Assembly (NCBI RefSeq): GCF_014204915.1
Contig: NZ_JACHMH010000001.1
Coordinates: 5,419,501 to 5,483,500 of the forward strand
Direction of reading: 5' to 3'
Length of the DNA stretch: 64,000 bases
Origin: Crossiella cryophila
GTDB lineage: Bacteria; Actinomycetota; Actinomycetes; Mycobacteriales; Pseudonocardiaceae
The first letter of the stretch is position 1. Each line of letters opens with the position of its first letter. The translations under genes and the position numbers were made by a program. Positions 41,880-50,088 of the stretch are shown piece by piece. Under the pieces are notes generated by a model, which was given only the letters and a program-made list of their open reading frames with translations, did no database searches and was not told the origin of the DNA.

Positions 41880-43682
41880 CTACGCGCCCTCCCTGGCCGC
41901 GGCCCGCCCGGCCTGCCTCCCGGAGAACAGGCAGCCACCGAGGAAAGTGCCCTCCAGGGCCCGATATCCGTGCACGCCGCCGCCGCCGAACCCGGCCACC
42001 TCGCCGGCCGCGTACAGCCCGGGGATGGGCTGGCCGTTGGCGCCGAGCACCCGGCCGGACAGGTCGGTTTGCAGGCCGCCCAGGGTTTTCCGGGTGAGGA
42101 TGTTCATCCGGATCGCGATCAGCGGGCCCGCGGCCGGGTCCAGGATCTTGTGCAGGGGTGCGGTGCGGGCCAGGCTGTCGCCGGAGTAGGCCAGCGAGTT
42201 GCGGATGCCCATGATCTGGCTGTCCTTGGTGAACGGGTTGTCCACCTGCCCGTCCCGCAGGGTGATCTGCCTGCGCAGGAAGTCCAGGTTGATCAGGTTG
42301 CTCCCGGTGAGCCGGTTCATGCCGGCGACCAGTTCGGGCAGCGCGTTGGCGATGACGAAGTCCTCGCCCTTGTCCATGAACGCCTTCACCGGCGGGGGAG
42401 TGCTGTTGAGCAGGCGGCTGGCCAGGTAGGCGATCAGGTTCTTCGCGGTCAGCTCCGGGTTCTGCTCGGAGCCGGAGAGCACGAACTCCTTGTCGATGAT
42501 CCGCTTGTTCAGCACGAACCAGGAGTAGTCGTGCCCGGAGCGCTTGATCAGCTCCAGCGTGCCGAGGGTGTCGTAGCTGGGCATGCCGGGGGCGGGGAAG
42601 CGGCGGCCGGTGGCGTCCACCCACAGCGAGGACGGCGCGGCCAGCACCCGAATCCCGTGGCCGGGCCAGATCGGGGTGTGGTTGGCCATGCCCTCGGTGT
42701 AGTGCCACATCCGGTCCCGGTTGACCACCCTGGCCCCGGCCTGCTCGGTGATGCCCAGCATCCGCCCGTCCACGTGCGCGGGCACGCCGGTGATCATGCG
42801 GGTGGGCGGCGCGCCGAGGCGGCTGGGCCAGTTGCGGCGCACCAGTTCCTGGTTGCCGCCGATGCCGCCGGAGGTGACGATGACCATGGGCGCGCGCAGC
42901 TCGAAATCGCCGACCTTGACCCGGGAGCTGGGGGTGCCGCGGGCGGCGGTGCTGTGCGCCAGCACGCTGCCGCGCACCCCGGTGACCGCGCCGCCGGAGG
43001 TGAGGAACCCGTCGACCTGGTGGCGGAAGCGGAAGTACACGTTGCCCTTGGCGTGCTGGTCGCGCACCAGCTTCTCGAACGGCTCCATCACGCCGGGACC
43101 GGTGCCCAGGGTCAGGTGGAAGCGCGGCACCGAGTTGCCCGGCCCGTCGGCCAGCATGCCGCCGCGTTCGGCCCAGCCGACGATCGGCACCCAGCGGACC
43201 CCCAGGCCGTGCAACCAGTTCCGCTTCTCCGCGGCGGCGAACTCCAGGTAGGCATCGGCCCACCGCTTGGCCCAGTAGTCCTCACCCAGGGGGTTGTCCA
43301 CGCCCCGGTCGAATCCGGCGGTGTTGAACCAGTCGTTGCGGGCCAGTTCCAGGGAGTCCTTGATCCCGGCGGTGCGCTGCTCGGGGGAGTCGATGAGGAA
43401 GAGCCCGCCCAGCGACCAGAACGCCTGACCGCCCAGGCTCGCCTCGGGTTCCTGGTCCAGCAACAGCACCCGCCTGCCCGCGGCGGCCAGCTCCGAGGTC
43501 GCGACCAGCCCGGCCAGCCCGGAGCCGACCACGATCACGTCCGCGTCGGCCGCGGGCCCGGCGGCCGGTGCCGCGCTGGCCTGACCCATGCCGAGGGTGC
43601 CGCCGACGGCGAGCGCGCCGCCCGCGCTCAACAGCGTGCGCCTGCTGAATCCCGCACCGGTGTCCTGACTGGAATTGGGCAC
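41880..43682 (-). CDS. Tat-exported FAD-dependent dehydrogenase (KstD/fumarate-reductase-like)
   Basis: About 600 residues, starting at the GTG at 43682 (an open frame to the GTG at 43721 exists, but a ggaaagg ribosome-binding site is best spaced for 43682). A twin-Arg signal FSRRTLLSAGGALAVGG is followed by a Rossmann motif VIVVGSGLAGLVATSELAAAG with the Glu/Asp end LLLDQE. The C-terminus has the FAD-binding GLYAAGEVAGFGGGGVHGYR. The family oxidises or reduces steroid-like or small carboxylic substrates with FAD. The divergent PucR-type gene probably regulates it. Confidence 0.85.
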   Translation of the reverse strand: MPNSSQDTGAGFSRRTLLSAGGALAVGGTLGMGQASAAPAAGPAADADVIVVGSGLAGLVATSELAAAGRRVLLLDQEPEASLGGQAFWSLGGLFLIDSPEQRTAGIKDSLELARNDWFNTAGFDRGVDNPLGEDYWAKRWADAYLEFAAAEKRNWLHGLGVRWVPIVGWAERGGMLADGPGNSVPRFHLTLGTGPGVMEPFEKLVRDQHAKGNVYFRFRHQVDGFLTSGGAVTGVRGSVLAHSTAARGTPSSRVKVGDFELRAPMVIVTSGGIGGNQELVRRNWPSRLGAPPTRMITGVPAHVDGRMLGITEQAGARVVNRDRMWHYTEGMANHTPIWPGHGIRVLAAPSSLWVDATGRRFPAPGMPSYDTLGTLELIKRSGHDYSWFVLNKRIIDKEFVLSGSEQNPELTAKNLIAYLASRLLNSTPPPVKAFMDKGEDFVIANALPELVAGMNRLTGSNLINLDFLRRQITLRDGQVDNPFTKDSQIMGIRNSLAYSGDSLARTAPLHKILDPAAGPLIAIRMNILTRKTLGGLQTDLSGRVLGANGQPIPGLYAAGEVAGFGGGGVHGYRALEGTFLGGCLFSGRQAGRAAAREGA

Positions 43683-43862
43683 GCTGAACACACCTTTCCG
43701 CGCTGAAGGGGGTGTCGACACGAACCGACCGGCCGGTAGGCCGCGCTGTTACGCTCGCGTGATCCCAGGTAACCAGTAGTGGCCGAGGCGAAGATAGGCT
43801 CGTCCAGCCAAAGGCCGTCGACCCCGTTGTGGCCGCCACACAACGACGTCTCGGAGGGTGCT

Positions 43863-45032
43863 GTGCCGACTGGGCGGATGACCGAGGTGATCCTGCGGGC
43901 GCTGGCGGTGGTGGCCGCCGACGACAGGGTCGTGGCCAGGGTGACCAGCGCGGCCCGCGCCCACTCGCCGGAGGTGGCCCGGCTGCCGGAGGCGGAGAAC
44001 CGGCGGCACATCGCCACCCTGCTCGCCGAGGGCATCGCGCACCTGGAACGCGGGGACGCGCACGAGGAGGGCGAGTTCACCGCGGCCCAGGCACTCGGCG
44101 CGGACCGGGCCGCCCAGGGCGTGTCCATCGGCGGCCTGCTGCGCGGGGTGCACGCCGGTCGCACCGAGCTGATCAGGGCGAGTGTGGAACTGGCCCGCGC
44201 CACCGCCGCCGACGACGCGACCATCCTGGACTTCATCGTCGACCTGGACCGCTACGTCGGCGCGGTGGAACGGCACATCATCAGCGGCTACCACACCGCC
44301 GAACTCCAGCTCTCCCGCACCGCGCGCGATCTCAACACCCAGGTGCTGCGCCGATTGCTGGTACCGGACGGCGATTTCCCGGATGCGGCCGAACTCGGCC
44401 GGGCGGGCCTGCGACCGGCCGAGCACTACCACTGCGTGGTCTCCGAGGTCACCGATCCGGGCCGGGCCAGGGCACTGGAGGCCCGCCTGCAACCCTTCGG
44501 CGGCGTGTACGGACTGGTCGAGGGCCGCCTGGCCGGACTGGCCCAGCAGCCACCGTCGGCCGCGGAGGAGGACGAGGTGCTCCTGGTCGCCGCGCCGGCC
44601 ACCGCGCTGACCGGGCTGCGCGAGGTCTACCCGATGTGCGTGCGCGCCCTCGCGGTCGCCGCCAGGAGTGGGGTCCGCGGCGTGCACCGGCTCACCGACC
44701 TCGCCGGGGAAACCGCGCTGGCCGCCTACCCGGCGCTGGCCCAGACCCTGGCCGCGGAACTCATGCGCCCGCTGGACGAGAAAAGCGGTTTCCACCAGGA
44801 GATCGCGGCGACCGCGCTGTGCTACCTCGACCACGGCCGCAGGCTCACCGCCACCGCAACGGCCCTGCACATCCACGCCAACACCGTGCGCTACCGCCTG
44901 GACCGGCTGGCCGAACTCACCGAGATCGACCTCAGCGAGACCTCGCCCACCGGCCGCTCCAACGTGCTCACCACCCTGCACACCTGGTGGGCCCTGCGCA
45001 CCTGGCTCGCGGGGGCGACCGCGGGCCGCTGA
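43863..45032 (+). CDS. PucR/CdaR-family transcriptional regulator
   Basis: About 389 residues from the GTG at 43863, which has a ggagg site five bases upstream (the frame is open to 43779). The middle is a GGDEF-like/CdaR domain, and the C-terminus carries the PucR helix-turn-helix: HGRRLTATATALHIHANTVR then YRLDRLAELTEIDLSE. It is divergent from the flavoprotein gene and likely controls it in response to a metabolite. It ends three bases before a GTCCACAGTGGAC palindrome. Confidence 0.87.
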   Translation: MPTGRMTEVILRALAVVAADDRVVARVTSAARAHSPEVARLPEAENRRHIATLLAEGIAHLERGDAHEEGEFTAAQALGADRAAQGVSIGGLLRGVHAGRTELIRASVELARATAADDATILDFIVDLDRYVGAVERHIISGYHTAELQLSRTARDLNTQVLRRLLVPDGDFPDAAELGRAGLRPAEHYHCVVSEVTDPGRARALEARLQPFGGVYGLVEGRLAGLAQQPPSAAEEDEVLLVAAPATALTGLREVYPMCVRALAVAARSGVRGVHRLTDLAGETALAAYPALAQTLAAELMRPLDEKSGFHQEIAATALCYLDHGRRLTATATALHIHANTVRYRLDRLAELTEIDLSETSPTGRSNVLTTLHTWWALRTWLAGATAGR

Positions 45033-45034
45033 CC

Positions 45035-45047
45035 GTCCACAGTGGAC
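45035..45047. terminator. GTCCAC(A)GTGGAC palindrome in a convergent gap
   Basis: A 13-base perfect palindrome occupying the gap between the convergent PucR and isochorismatase-like stop codons, its last base overlapping the latter. It is the same element as at 27555 and 28584. Confidence 0.55.
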
Positions 45048-45763
45048 TACTTCGGCCGGAACGCGGCCGCGAGCTGACCGACCAGGGTCGCGAACGGCAG
45101 GTCCAGCGCGGTGTACACGTCGTGCGCGGCCGGGTTGGCGTTGTCGCCGAGCAACTCCACGCCGATGGTGGCGTAGTCGCTGAGCACCACGCCCGCCTGG
45201 GTCATCCGCAGCAACCCGGTCTGGTACTTGGCCTCGCTGAAGGTGCCAGAGGCGTCCACCGCCACGAAGGTCTCGAACCCGTCGGCCAGCGCCGAGATGG
45301 CCGGGAAGGCCGCGCAGACCTCCAGTGACACCCCGGCGATGAGGAGTTGCCTGCGCCCGGTCTTCCGGACCGCGTCGCGCACCCGCTCGTCCCGCCAGGC
45401 GTTGATCACCGTGCGCTCGATGGTCTGGTGCCCGGCGGGCAGTTCGGCCACCAGCTCCGGGATCACCGGCCCCCACTGGTTCCTGATCCCGGTGGCGGTG
45501 GTGACGATCGGGACGCCAAGCCGTTTCACCGCCCTGGTCAGCGCCACCACGTTGTGCTTCAGCTCGCCGACCGGCCGGTCCCGCACGCCGGTGTAGAGCC
45601 CGACCTGCTGATCTACCAGCAGCAGTACCGCGTTCTCCGCGCTCAGCAGCCGCTGGAACGAGCGCGCCGGATCGGTCGCGCCCAGCGCCTGCGGCGCCCC
45701 CAGCGCGACCGCCCCGGTGGCCGCCGCCATGCCCAGTAGTCCACGACGTGTCACGTCCGTCAT
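45047..45763 (-). CDS. Isochorismatase-like hydrolase (YcaC-type) with Tat signal
   Basis: A 238-residue protein started at the ATG at 45763 (MTDVTRRGLLGM), giving a Tat-type signal (RRGLLGMAAATGAVALGAP). The cysteine-hydrolase core has D in AVLLLVDQQVGLY and the catalytic Cys in IAGVSLEVCAAFPAI; the usual Lys is not obvious, and ERTVINAWRDE matches YcaC-like members. The substrate is unknown. The TetR gene is divergent across a long palindrome, so it is the probable repressor. Confidence 0.85.
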   Translation of the reverse strand: MTDVTRRGLLGMAAATGAVALGAPQALGATDPARSFQRLLSAENAVLLLVDQQVGLYTGVRDRPVGELKHNVVALTRAVKRLGVPIVTTATGIRNQWGPVIPELVAELPAGHQTIERTVINAWRDERVRDAVRKTGRRQLLIAGVSLEVCAAFPAISALADGFETFVAVDASGTFSEAKYQTGLLRMTQAGVVLSDYATIGVELLGDNANPAAHDVYTALDLPFATLVGQLAAAFRPK

Positions 45764-45801
45764 CACTCGCCTCCGATGCGGAGTTCCCAACTCGGTCGCC
45801 A

Positions 45802-45843
45802 GAACTGTACTCCCGAGTTCATATGAACTCAACCGTACAGTTC
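45802..45843. promoter_or_regulatory. 42-bp interrupted palindrome, probable TetR operator
   Basis: The core GAGTTCATATGAACTC (45815-45830) is a perfect 16-bp palindrome. It is flanked by 4-base gaps and then GAACTGTAC (45802-45810)/GTACAGTTC (45835-45843). All three elements share one dyad centre, between the divergent isochorismatase-like and TetR genes. A less perfect GAGTT-ccc-AACTC lies just to the left (45781). Confidence 0.75.
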
Positions 45844-45883
45844 AGTTATGCGGTAGGGTCGGCCGGGAACCGGAGGAGGGGTT

Positions 45884-46507
45884 GTGGCCGAGCATCGTCC
45901 GCCCAGCGGGGAACGGGCCGAACGCAAGCGGCTGGCCATCGTGCGGGCCGCGCGCACGGCGTTCCTGCGCGAGGGTTTCGAGGTCAGCATGGACACGATC
46001 GCCGCGGCGGCCGAGGTGTCCAAGGTGACCGTGTACAACCACTTCCGCACCAAGGAGGAGCTGTTCACCGCCGTGGTCGGCGCGGCACTGGACGAGGCCC
46101 TCGGCGAGGCGCTGACCCTGCTGGAATCCGGCTTCGACGGTGGCACCACGGTGCGCGCGGACCTGATCCGGGCCTGCCGCGCCTGGGTCGGCGGCCTGAG
46201 CCACCCCGACGTGCTCGCCCTGCGCAACCTGGTCACCGGCGAGATCCGGCGCTTCCCGGCCCTGGGCGAGGCGTGGCTGGAACGCGGCCCCAAACGCTTC
46301 CACGCCAGCATCACCGCGGCGCTGACCCGCCTGGTCGAGCGCGCCGAGCTGAAGATCCCCGATCTCGACCTGGCCGCGCTGCAACTCTCCGGCCTGGTGC
46401 TCTCCCCGCACCAGGTCTACGGCGCCTACGGCCCGCCGCCCGGTCCTGAGCTGACCGACCGGCTGATCACGCACGGCGTGGACATGTTCCTGTCCTACTA
46501 CGGGTGA
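45884..46507 (+). CDS. TetR/AcrR-family repressor
   Basis: A 207-residue regulator with an N-terminal TetR helix-turn-helix (RAARTAFLREGFEVSMDTIA, then EVSKVTVYNHFRTKEELF) and an all-helical ligand domain with a C-terminal AefR-like pattern. It starts at a GTG with a strong ggaggagg site. The 42-bp palindrome in front is its likely binding site, so it probably represses itself and the divergent hydrolase. Confidence 0.92.
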   Translation: MAEHRPPSGERAERKRLAIVRAARTAFLREGFEVSMDTIAAAAEVSKVTVYNHFRTKEELFTAVVGAALDEALGEALTLLESGFDGGTTVRADLIRACRAWVGGLSHPDVLALRNLVTGEIRRFPALGEAWLERGPKRFHASITAALTRLVERAELKIPDLDLAALQLSGLVLSPHQVYGAYGPPPGPELTDRLITHGVDMFLSYYG

Positions 46508-46575
46508 ACGGCCACGCGCCGCGCGCCGCCAGCTCGTAGGCTGGGCCGCATCCGGGACGGACGAGGGAGAGCGTG

Positions 46576-47259
46576 ATGGCCGAGACCACCCTGGCCGGGA
46601 CCACCGTGCCCGAGCTGCTGGCCGAACTGGCCGCGCTGGAGGACCCGAAGGCCCGCGCGGTCAACGAGAAGCACGGCGACGACCACGGGGTGAACCTGGG
46701 CAAGCTGCGCGCGATCGCGAAACGGCTCAAGACCCAGCAGGACCTCGCCCGCCAGCTGTGGGCGACGGGGGAGACCCCGGCCCGGCTGCTCGCCCTGCTG
46801 ATCTGCCGCCCCAAGGCGTTCGAGCGGGACGAGCTGGACCGCATGCTGCGCGAGGCGCGGCGGCCCAAGGTGCACGACTGGCTGGTCAACTACGTGGTGA
46901 AGAAGGGCCCGCACGCCGAGGAGCTGCGGCTGACCTGGTTCGCCGACCCGGACCCGGTGATCGCCAGCGCGGGCTGGGCGCTGACCAGCGAACGCGTGGT
47001 CAAGAAGCCCGAGGGCCTGGACCTGCCGGGGCTGCTCGACCTGATCGAAGCCCAGATGAAGGACGCCCCGGAACGCCTGCAGTGGGCGATGAACCACTGC
47101 CTGGCCCAGATCGGCATCGAACACCCCGAGCACCGCGCCCGCGCCCTGGACATCGGCGAGCGCCTGGAGGTGCTCAAGGACTACCCGACGCCGCCGAACT
47201 GCACCTCGCCGTTCGCGCCGAGCTGGATCAACGAGATGGTGCGCCGCCAGCAGCTGTAG
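46576..47259 (+). CDS. AlkD-like DNA alkylation repair (HEAT-repeat) protein
   Basis: A 227-residue all-helical protein of the DNA alkylation repair/AlkD family: VNLGKLRAIAKRLKTQQDLA, LWATGETPARLLALLICRPK and a late GIEHPEHRARALDIGERL. AlkD-type glycosylases remove cationic alkyl purines; some paralogues lack activity. The ATG at 46576 directly follows an in-frame GTG at 46573. It overlaps the convergent S24/S26-like gene by 32 bases. Confidence 0.83.
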   Translation: MAETTLAGTTVPELLAELAALEDPKARAVNEKHGDDHGVNLGKLRAIAKRLKTQQDLARQLWATGETPARLLALLICRPKAFERDELDRMLREARRPKVHDWLVNYVVKKGPHAEELRLTWFADPDPVIASAGWALTSERVVKKPEGLDLPGLLDLIEAQMKDAPERLQWAMNHCLAQIGIEHPEHRARALDIGERLEVLKDYPTPPNCTSPFAPSWINEMVRRQQL

Positions 47260-47611
47260 CCGGGCCGTCCGTGCGGGTCTTGCCCGCGGCGCCGGACCTG
47301 GCGACGCCCTCAACCTCGACGCAGATGCCGAAGACGCGATCGTGGCTGGTCCAGCCGTTGATCCGGCCCCGGTTGTTGCTGATCTGCACCCGCTTGCGGG
47401 GTAAATCCACCGCCGAGACCAGGTGCAGGTAGACCGTGCCGGTGACCCTGGCCAGCACGATGTCGCCGACCTCCACCTTCGCCGGGTCGACCGGGGCGAC
47501 GACCACCTGCTGCTTGCTGCGGATCAGCGGCACCATCGAGGAGCCGCTGGGCCGGAAGGTCACGGTGGCCCCACCGGCGACCCGGCTCGCCACCGCGTCC
47601 ATCGCACCCAT
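47228..47611 (-). CDS. S24/S26-type peptidase-like single-domain protein
   Basis: A 127-residue protein with the LexA/signal-peptidase beta fold: TVTFRPSGSSMVPLIRSKQ with the nucleophile-type GSSM, then VEVGDIVLARVTGTVYLHLV, and KRVQISNNRGRINGW carrying a possible Lys. It has no membrane anchor or DNA-binding domain, and the tail is Ala/Gly-rich. It may be a stand-alone peptidase-like regulator; activity is uncertain. A ~57-base fragment matching its GGATVTFRPSG segment lies at 61402-61458. Confidence 0.7.
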   Translation of the reverse strand: MGAMDAVASRVAGGATVTFRPSGSSMVPLIRSKQQVVVAPVDPAKVEVGDIVLARVTGTVYLHLVSAVDLPRKRVQISNNRGRINGWTSHDRVFGICVEVEGVARSGAAGKTRTDGPATAAGGAPSR

Positions 47612-47643
47612 GCGCTGATCTCCGTGTTCCCCCTGGCAAGACG

Positions 47644-47678
47644 GCCCGGCCGGACCTGGTATCAGTCTCCGGCCGGGC
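47644..47678. terminator. 11-bp hairpin downstream of a secreted-peptide gene
   Basis: GCCCGGCCGGA (47644-47654) pairs perfectly with TCCGGCCGGGC (47668-47678) around a 13-base loop. It lies 17 bases beyond the stop of the minus-strand secreted protein and before the S24/S26-like gene. Confidence 0.6.
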
Positions 47679-47695
47679 GCAACTCGGTTTGACGA

Positions 47696-48076
47696 TCAGG
47701 CGGGCCGGATGAAGTAGCGGCCGGCGAAGGCGCCGCAGTTCGAGGCGGGCGCGGAGAGGCTGATCACGTAGCCCGGCGGGATGGGCGAGATCTGGCAAAC
47801 CCACATGCCGGTCGGATTCACGGGCACCACGAACCAGTTGCCGAGCCCGCTGCACCCGTTGCCGACGATGGTGATGACGTGGTTCGCCGGGATCGACGAG
47901 CCGGCGCAGACCCAGTTCAGCGCACCCGCGGTGGTGACCGGCGAGGTGGGCGCCGATGCGGCGGGAGCGGGCGCGGCGCTGACCGGGCTGGCCGCGAGGA
48001 GGCCGCCGGCAATGGCCAGTCCGACGATTGCGGTGGCCTTTTTGGTCATTTTCGACCAGCGCGAACTGATTTTCAT
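47696..48076 (-). CDS. Small secreted protein with signal peptide
   Basis: A 126-residue protein from the ATG at 48076 (MKISSRWSKMTKKATAIVG), with an aggggat ribosome-binding site. A Sec signal (about residues 1-35) ends around SPVSAAPAP. The mature part is ~90 residues, Pro/Ser/Ala-rich, with three or four Cys and beta-strand-like repeats of SIPANHVITIVGNG/PIPPGYVISLSAP. It may be an extracellular structural, inhibitor or peptidoglycan-associated protein; no family recognised. A short related ORF ends four bases upstream. Confidence 0.7.
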   Translation of the reverse strand: MKISSRWSKMTKKATAIVGLAIAGGLLAASPVSAAPAPAASAPTSPVTTAGALNWVCAGSSIPANHVITIVGNGCSGLGNWFVVPVNPTGMWVCQISPIPPGYVISLSAPASNCGAFAGRYFIRPA

Positions 48077-48080
48077 AAAT

Positions 48081-48212
48081 CTATCCCCTAAGAGGTAAGG
48101 AGTTTCGAATGAAGAAGATCGGGCCACCGCGGTTCAGGTTGGTCCCGGTGCAGGTCGGAGCCGCGATGACGTCCCCGGCAAAAGCGATGCCGACAACAGC
48201 GGCAACCTGCAT
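48081..48212 (-). CDS. Possible short secreted peptide, paralogous leader
   Basis: A 43-codon frame (MQVAAVVGIAFAGDVIAAPT then CTGTNLNRGGPIFF) that extends in frame upstream as SRWAKIA. That mirrors the SRWSKMTKKATAIVGLAIAG leader of the next gene. No good start codon is present at the homologous position, so it may be a decayed paralogue or start at a CTG. Its TAG lies four bases before the next gene's ATG. Confidence 0.35.
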   Translation of the reverse strand: MQVAAVVGIAFAGDVIAAPTCTGTNLNRGGPIFFIRNSLPLRG

Positions 48213-48358
48213 GGCGATTTTCGCCCAGCGTGAAGTCAGGTGTGCGGAATTGCTCGAATGTTTTCCCCTCTGCGGGATTTGGTCCCGGAATTGCCCCCCT
48301 GGAAAAAGACGCTATCCGAGTCGACGGTGGCAGGGAATACGCCAATCGGGCTAATTTA

Positions 48359-48373
48359 GCTACATGTTGTAGC
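48359..48373. promoter_or_regulatory. GCTACA-N3-TGTAGC inverted repeat in an AT-richer leader
   Basis: A perfect 6-bp inverted repeat upstream of the secreted-peptide genes, in a stretch with lower GC than its surroundings (about 48290-48375). It is a reasonable operator for that transcript, perhaps bound by the XRE-cupin regulator encoded just beyond. No -10/-35 assignment is firm. Confidence 0.4.
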
Positions 48374-48384
48374 GTAACCCTGTG

Positions 48385-48966
48385 CTAGCGCTCCGGCGTG
48401 GTCCGCACGTGCGCCCGCACGCCCTGCGGGTCGAACAGCACCAGCACCTCGACCGCCGCGCCGTCGGCACTGCCCAGCCAGTGCGGCGCGGAGGTGTCGA
48501 ACTCGGCCGCCTCGCCGGCGGGCAGGGTCAGATCGCGGTCGCCGAGGACCAGGCGCAGCCGGCCGTTGAGCACGTAGAGCCACTCGAAGCCGGGGTGGGT
48601 CTGCGGGGTGGGTTCGGCCGGTTCGGGCAGGGCCGGGATGAGCATCTTGAACGCCTGCACCCCGCCCGGCCGCCGGGACAGCGGCACGAAGGTCAGGCCG
48701 AACTTCCGGATCGGCTTGAGGTGGATCCGCGGATCGCCGGTGCGTGGCGCGCCGACCAGGTCGTCCAGCGGCACGTCGTGGACGCGGGCCAGTGGCAGCA
48801 ACAGTTCCAGGGTCGCCTTGCGCTGCCCACCCTCCAATCTGGACAGTGTGCTCTCCGAGATCCCGGTCCCCGCGGCGAGTTCGGCCAGGGTGAGACCGCG
48901 GGCCGTGCGCAGCGCGCGCAGGCGGGGGCCGACCGCGTCGAGCACCTGATCCAGATCGTCGTCCAT
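48385..48966 (-). CDS. XRE-family regulator with cupin domain
   Basis: A 193-residue protein from the ATG at 48966 (MDDDLDQVLDAVGPRLRALR). An N-terminal Cro/CI helix-turn-helix (LTLAELAAGTGISESTLSRLEGG) is joined to a C-terminal cupin (HPGFEWLYVLNGRLRLVLGD ... LPAGEAAEFDTSAPHWLGS). Such proteins often act as ligand-sensing repressors of adjacent metabolic genes. The divergent alpha/beta-hydrolase lipoprotein starts 98 bases away and is the likely target. Confidence 0.9.
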   Translation of the reverse strand: MDDDLDQVLDAVGPRLRALRTARGLTLAELAAGTGISESTLSRLEGGQRKATLELLLPLARVHDVPLDDLVGAPRTGDPRIHLKPIRKFGLTFVPLSRRPGGVQAFKMLIPALPEPAEPTPQTHPGFEWLYVLNGRLRLVLGDRDLTLPAGEAAEFDTSAPHWLGSADGAAVEVLVLFDPQGVRAHVRTTPER

Positions 48967-49064
48967 GGCCCCAGGTTGCCAGAACGGCAAGAATCCGTGC
49001 CAGTTCCGGCAACCCCTGGCGAGACTGGCCGCGTCACCGCCCGCCACCCCCAGGACAGGACGCC

Positions 49065-50066
49065 ATGATCACCGCAACCCGCCGCCCCGCCCGCCGGATC
49101 GCCGCCACCGCCCTGGCCCTGCTGATCGGCACCGCCGCCTGCACCACACCGCCCGCCGCCGAGATTCCCGCGCACGCCACCGCCACCCACGGCGATCCGG
49201 CCTTCGCCAAGACCTTCCGGCACGAGTTCGCCGAGGTCGACGGCGTCCGGATGCACTACGTCACCGGCGGCCGCGGCACCCCGGTGGTGCTGCTGCACGG
49301 CTGGCCGCAGACCTGGTTCGGCTGGTGGCCGATCATGCCCGCACTGGCCGAGAACCACACCGTCTACGCCATCGACCTGCCAGGACTCGGCGACAGCACC
49401 GGCACCCCGACCGGCTACGACAAGGCCACCCTGGCCCGGTACGTGCACACCCTGATCGCCGACCGCCTCGGCATCCGCGACGCCCGCGTCATCGGCCACG
49501 ACCTGGGCGCGGCGGTGGCCTTCCAGTACGCCGCCCAATTTCCTGCCGACACCAAACAGCTCGGCTACCTCGACCTGCCGCTGCCCGGCCCCGGCATCAA
49601 CGCCGCCACCTACCGATCATTGAGCTGGCACATCGCCTTCCACTCCCAGCGCCGCGTGCCGGAGGCCGTGGTGGGGGACAACGTCCGCGAGTACCTGGCC
49701 CTGTTCTACCCCCAGGTCTCCTTTGGTGGCACGGCTTTCGGCGGCACCAGCGACCGATCCCCGTTCAGCGACAACGAGATCACCGAGTACGCCCGCACCT
49801 ACCGCCGTCCCGGGGCCCTCTCCGGCGGCTTCGAGCTGTACCGCAGCCTGGACCAGGATGTCCGCGACACCGTGGCGGCCGCGCCGGTGCGGGTCCCGGC
49901 GCTGGTCCTGGCGGCGCAGGGCCAGGCCGAGGCGATCAAGGCCACGGCCGCGCCACGACTGACCAACATCGTGCGCGCGGTGGACGTGCCCCAGGCCGGG
50001 CACTGGCTGGTGGAGGAGAACCCGGGGTTCGTCATCGCGGAGTTGTCGCGCTTCCTCAAGGACTGA
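49065..50066 (+). CDS. Epoxide hydrolase-like alpha/beta hydrolase lipoprotein
   Basis: A 333-residue protein with a lipoprotein signal (ALLIGTAACT, lipobox Cys). The hydrolase part has the HGWPQTWFGWW oxyanion loop, a nucleophile Asp in VIGHDLGAAVAF (as in epoxide hydrolases and haloalkane dehalogenases) and the His in AGHWLVEENP. It probably hydrolyses an epoxide or related substrate at the membrane surface. The XRE-cupin regulator is divergent. It ends 22 bases before the kinase-like gene. Confidence 0.87.
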   Translation: MITATRRPARRIAATALALLIGTAACTTPPAAEIPAHATATHGDPAFAKTFRHEFAEVDGVRMHYVTGGRGTPVVLLHGWPQTWFGWWPIMPALAENHTVYAIDLPGLGDSTGTPTGYDKATLARYVHTLIADRLGIRDARVIGHDLGAAVAFQYAAQFPADTKQLGYLDLPLPGPGINAATYRSLSWHIAFHSQRRVPEAVVGDNVREYLALFYPQVSFGGTAFGGTSDRSPFSDNEITEYARTYRRPGALSGGFELYRSLDQDVRDTVAAAPVRVPALVLAAQGQAEAIKATAAPRLTNIVRAVDVPQAGHWLVEENPGFVIAELSRFLKD

Positions 50067-50088
50067 GGCCGGGTGCGAGGATCAGCCG

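Noticed and set aside
48088-48345. An 85-codon minus-strand protein upstream of the secreted peptide
   Set aside because: Its translation is Arg/His/Cys-rich and out of frame with the leader-like sequence (SRWAKIA...VVGIAFAG), which is the better explanation of this stretch.
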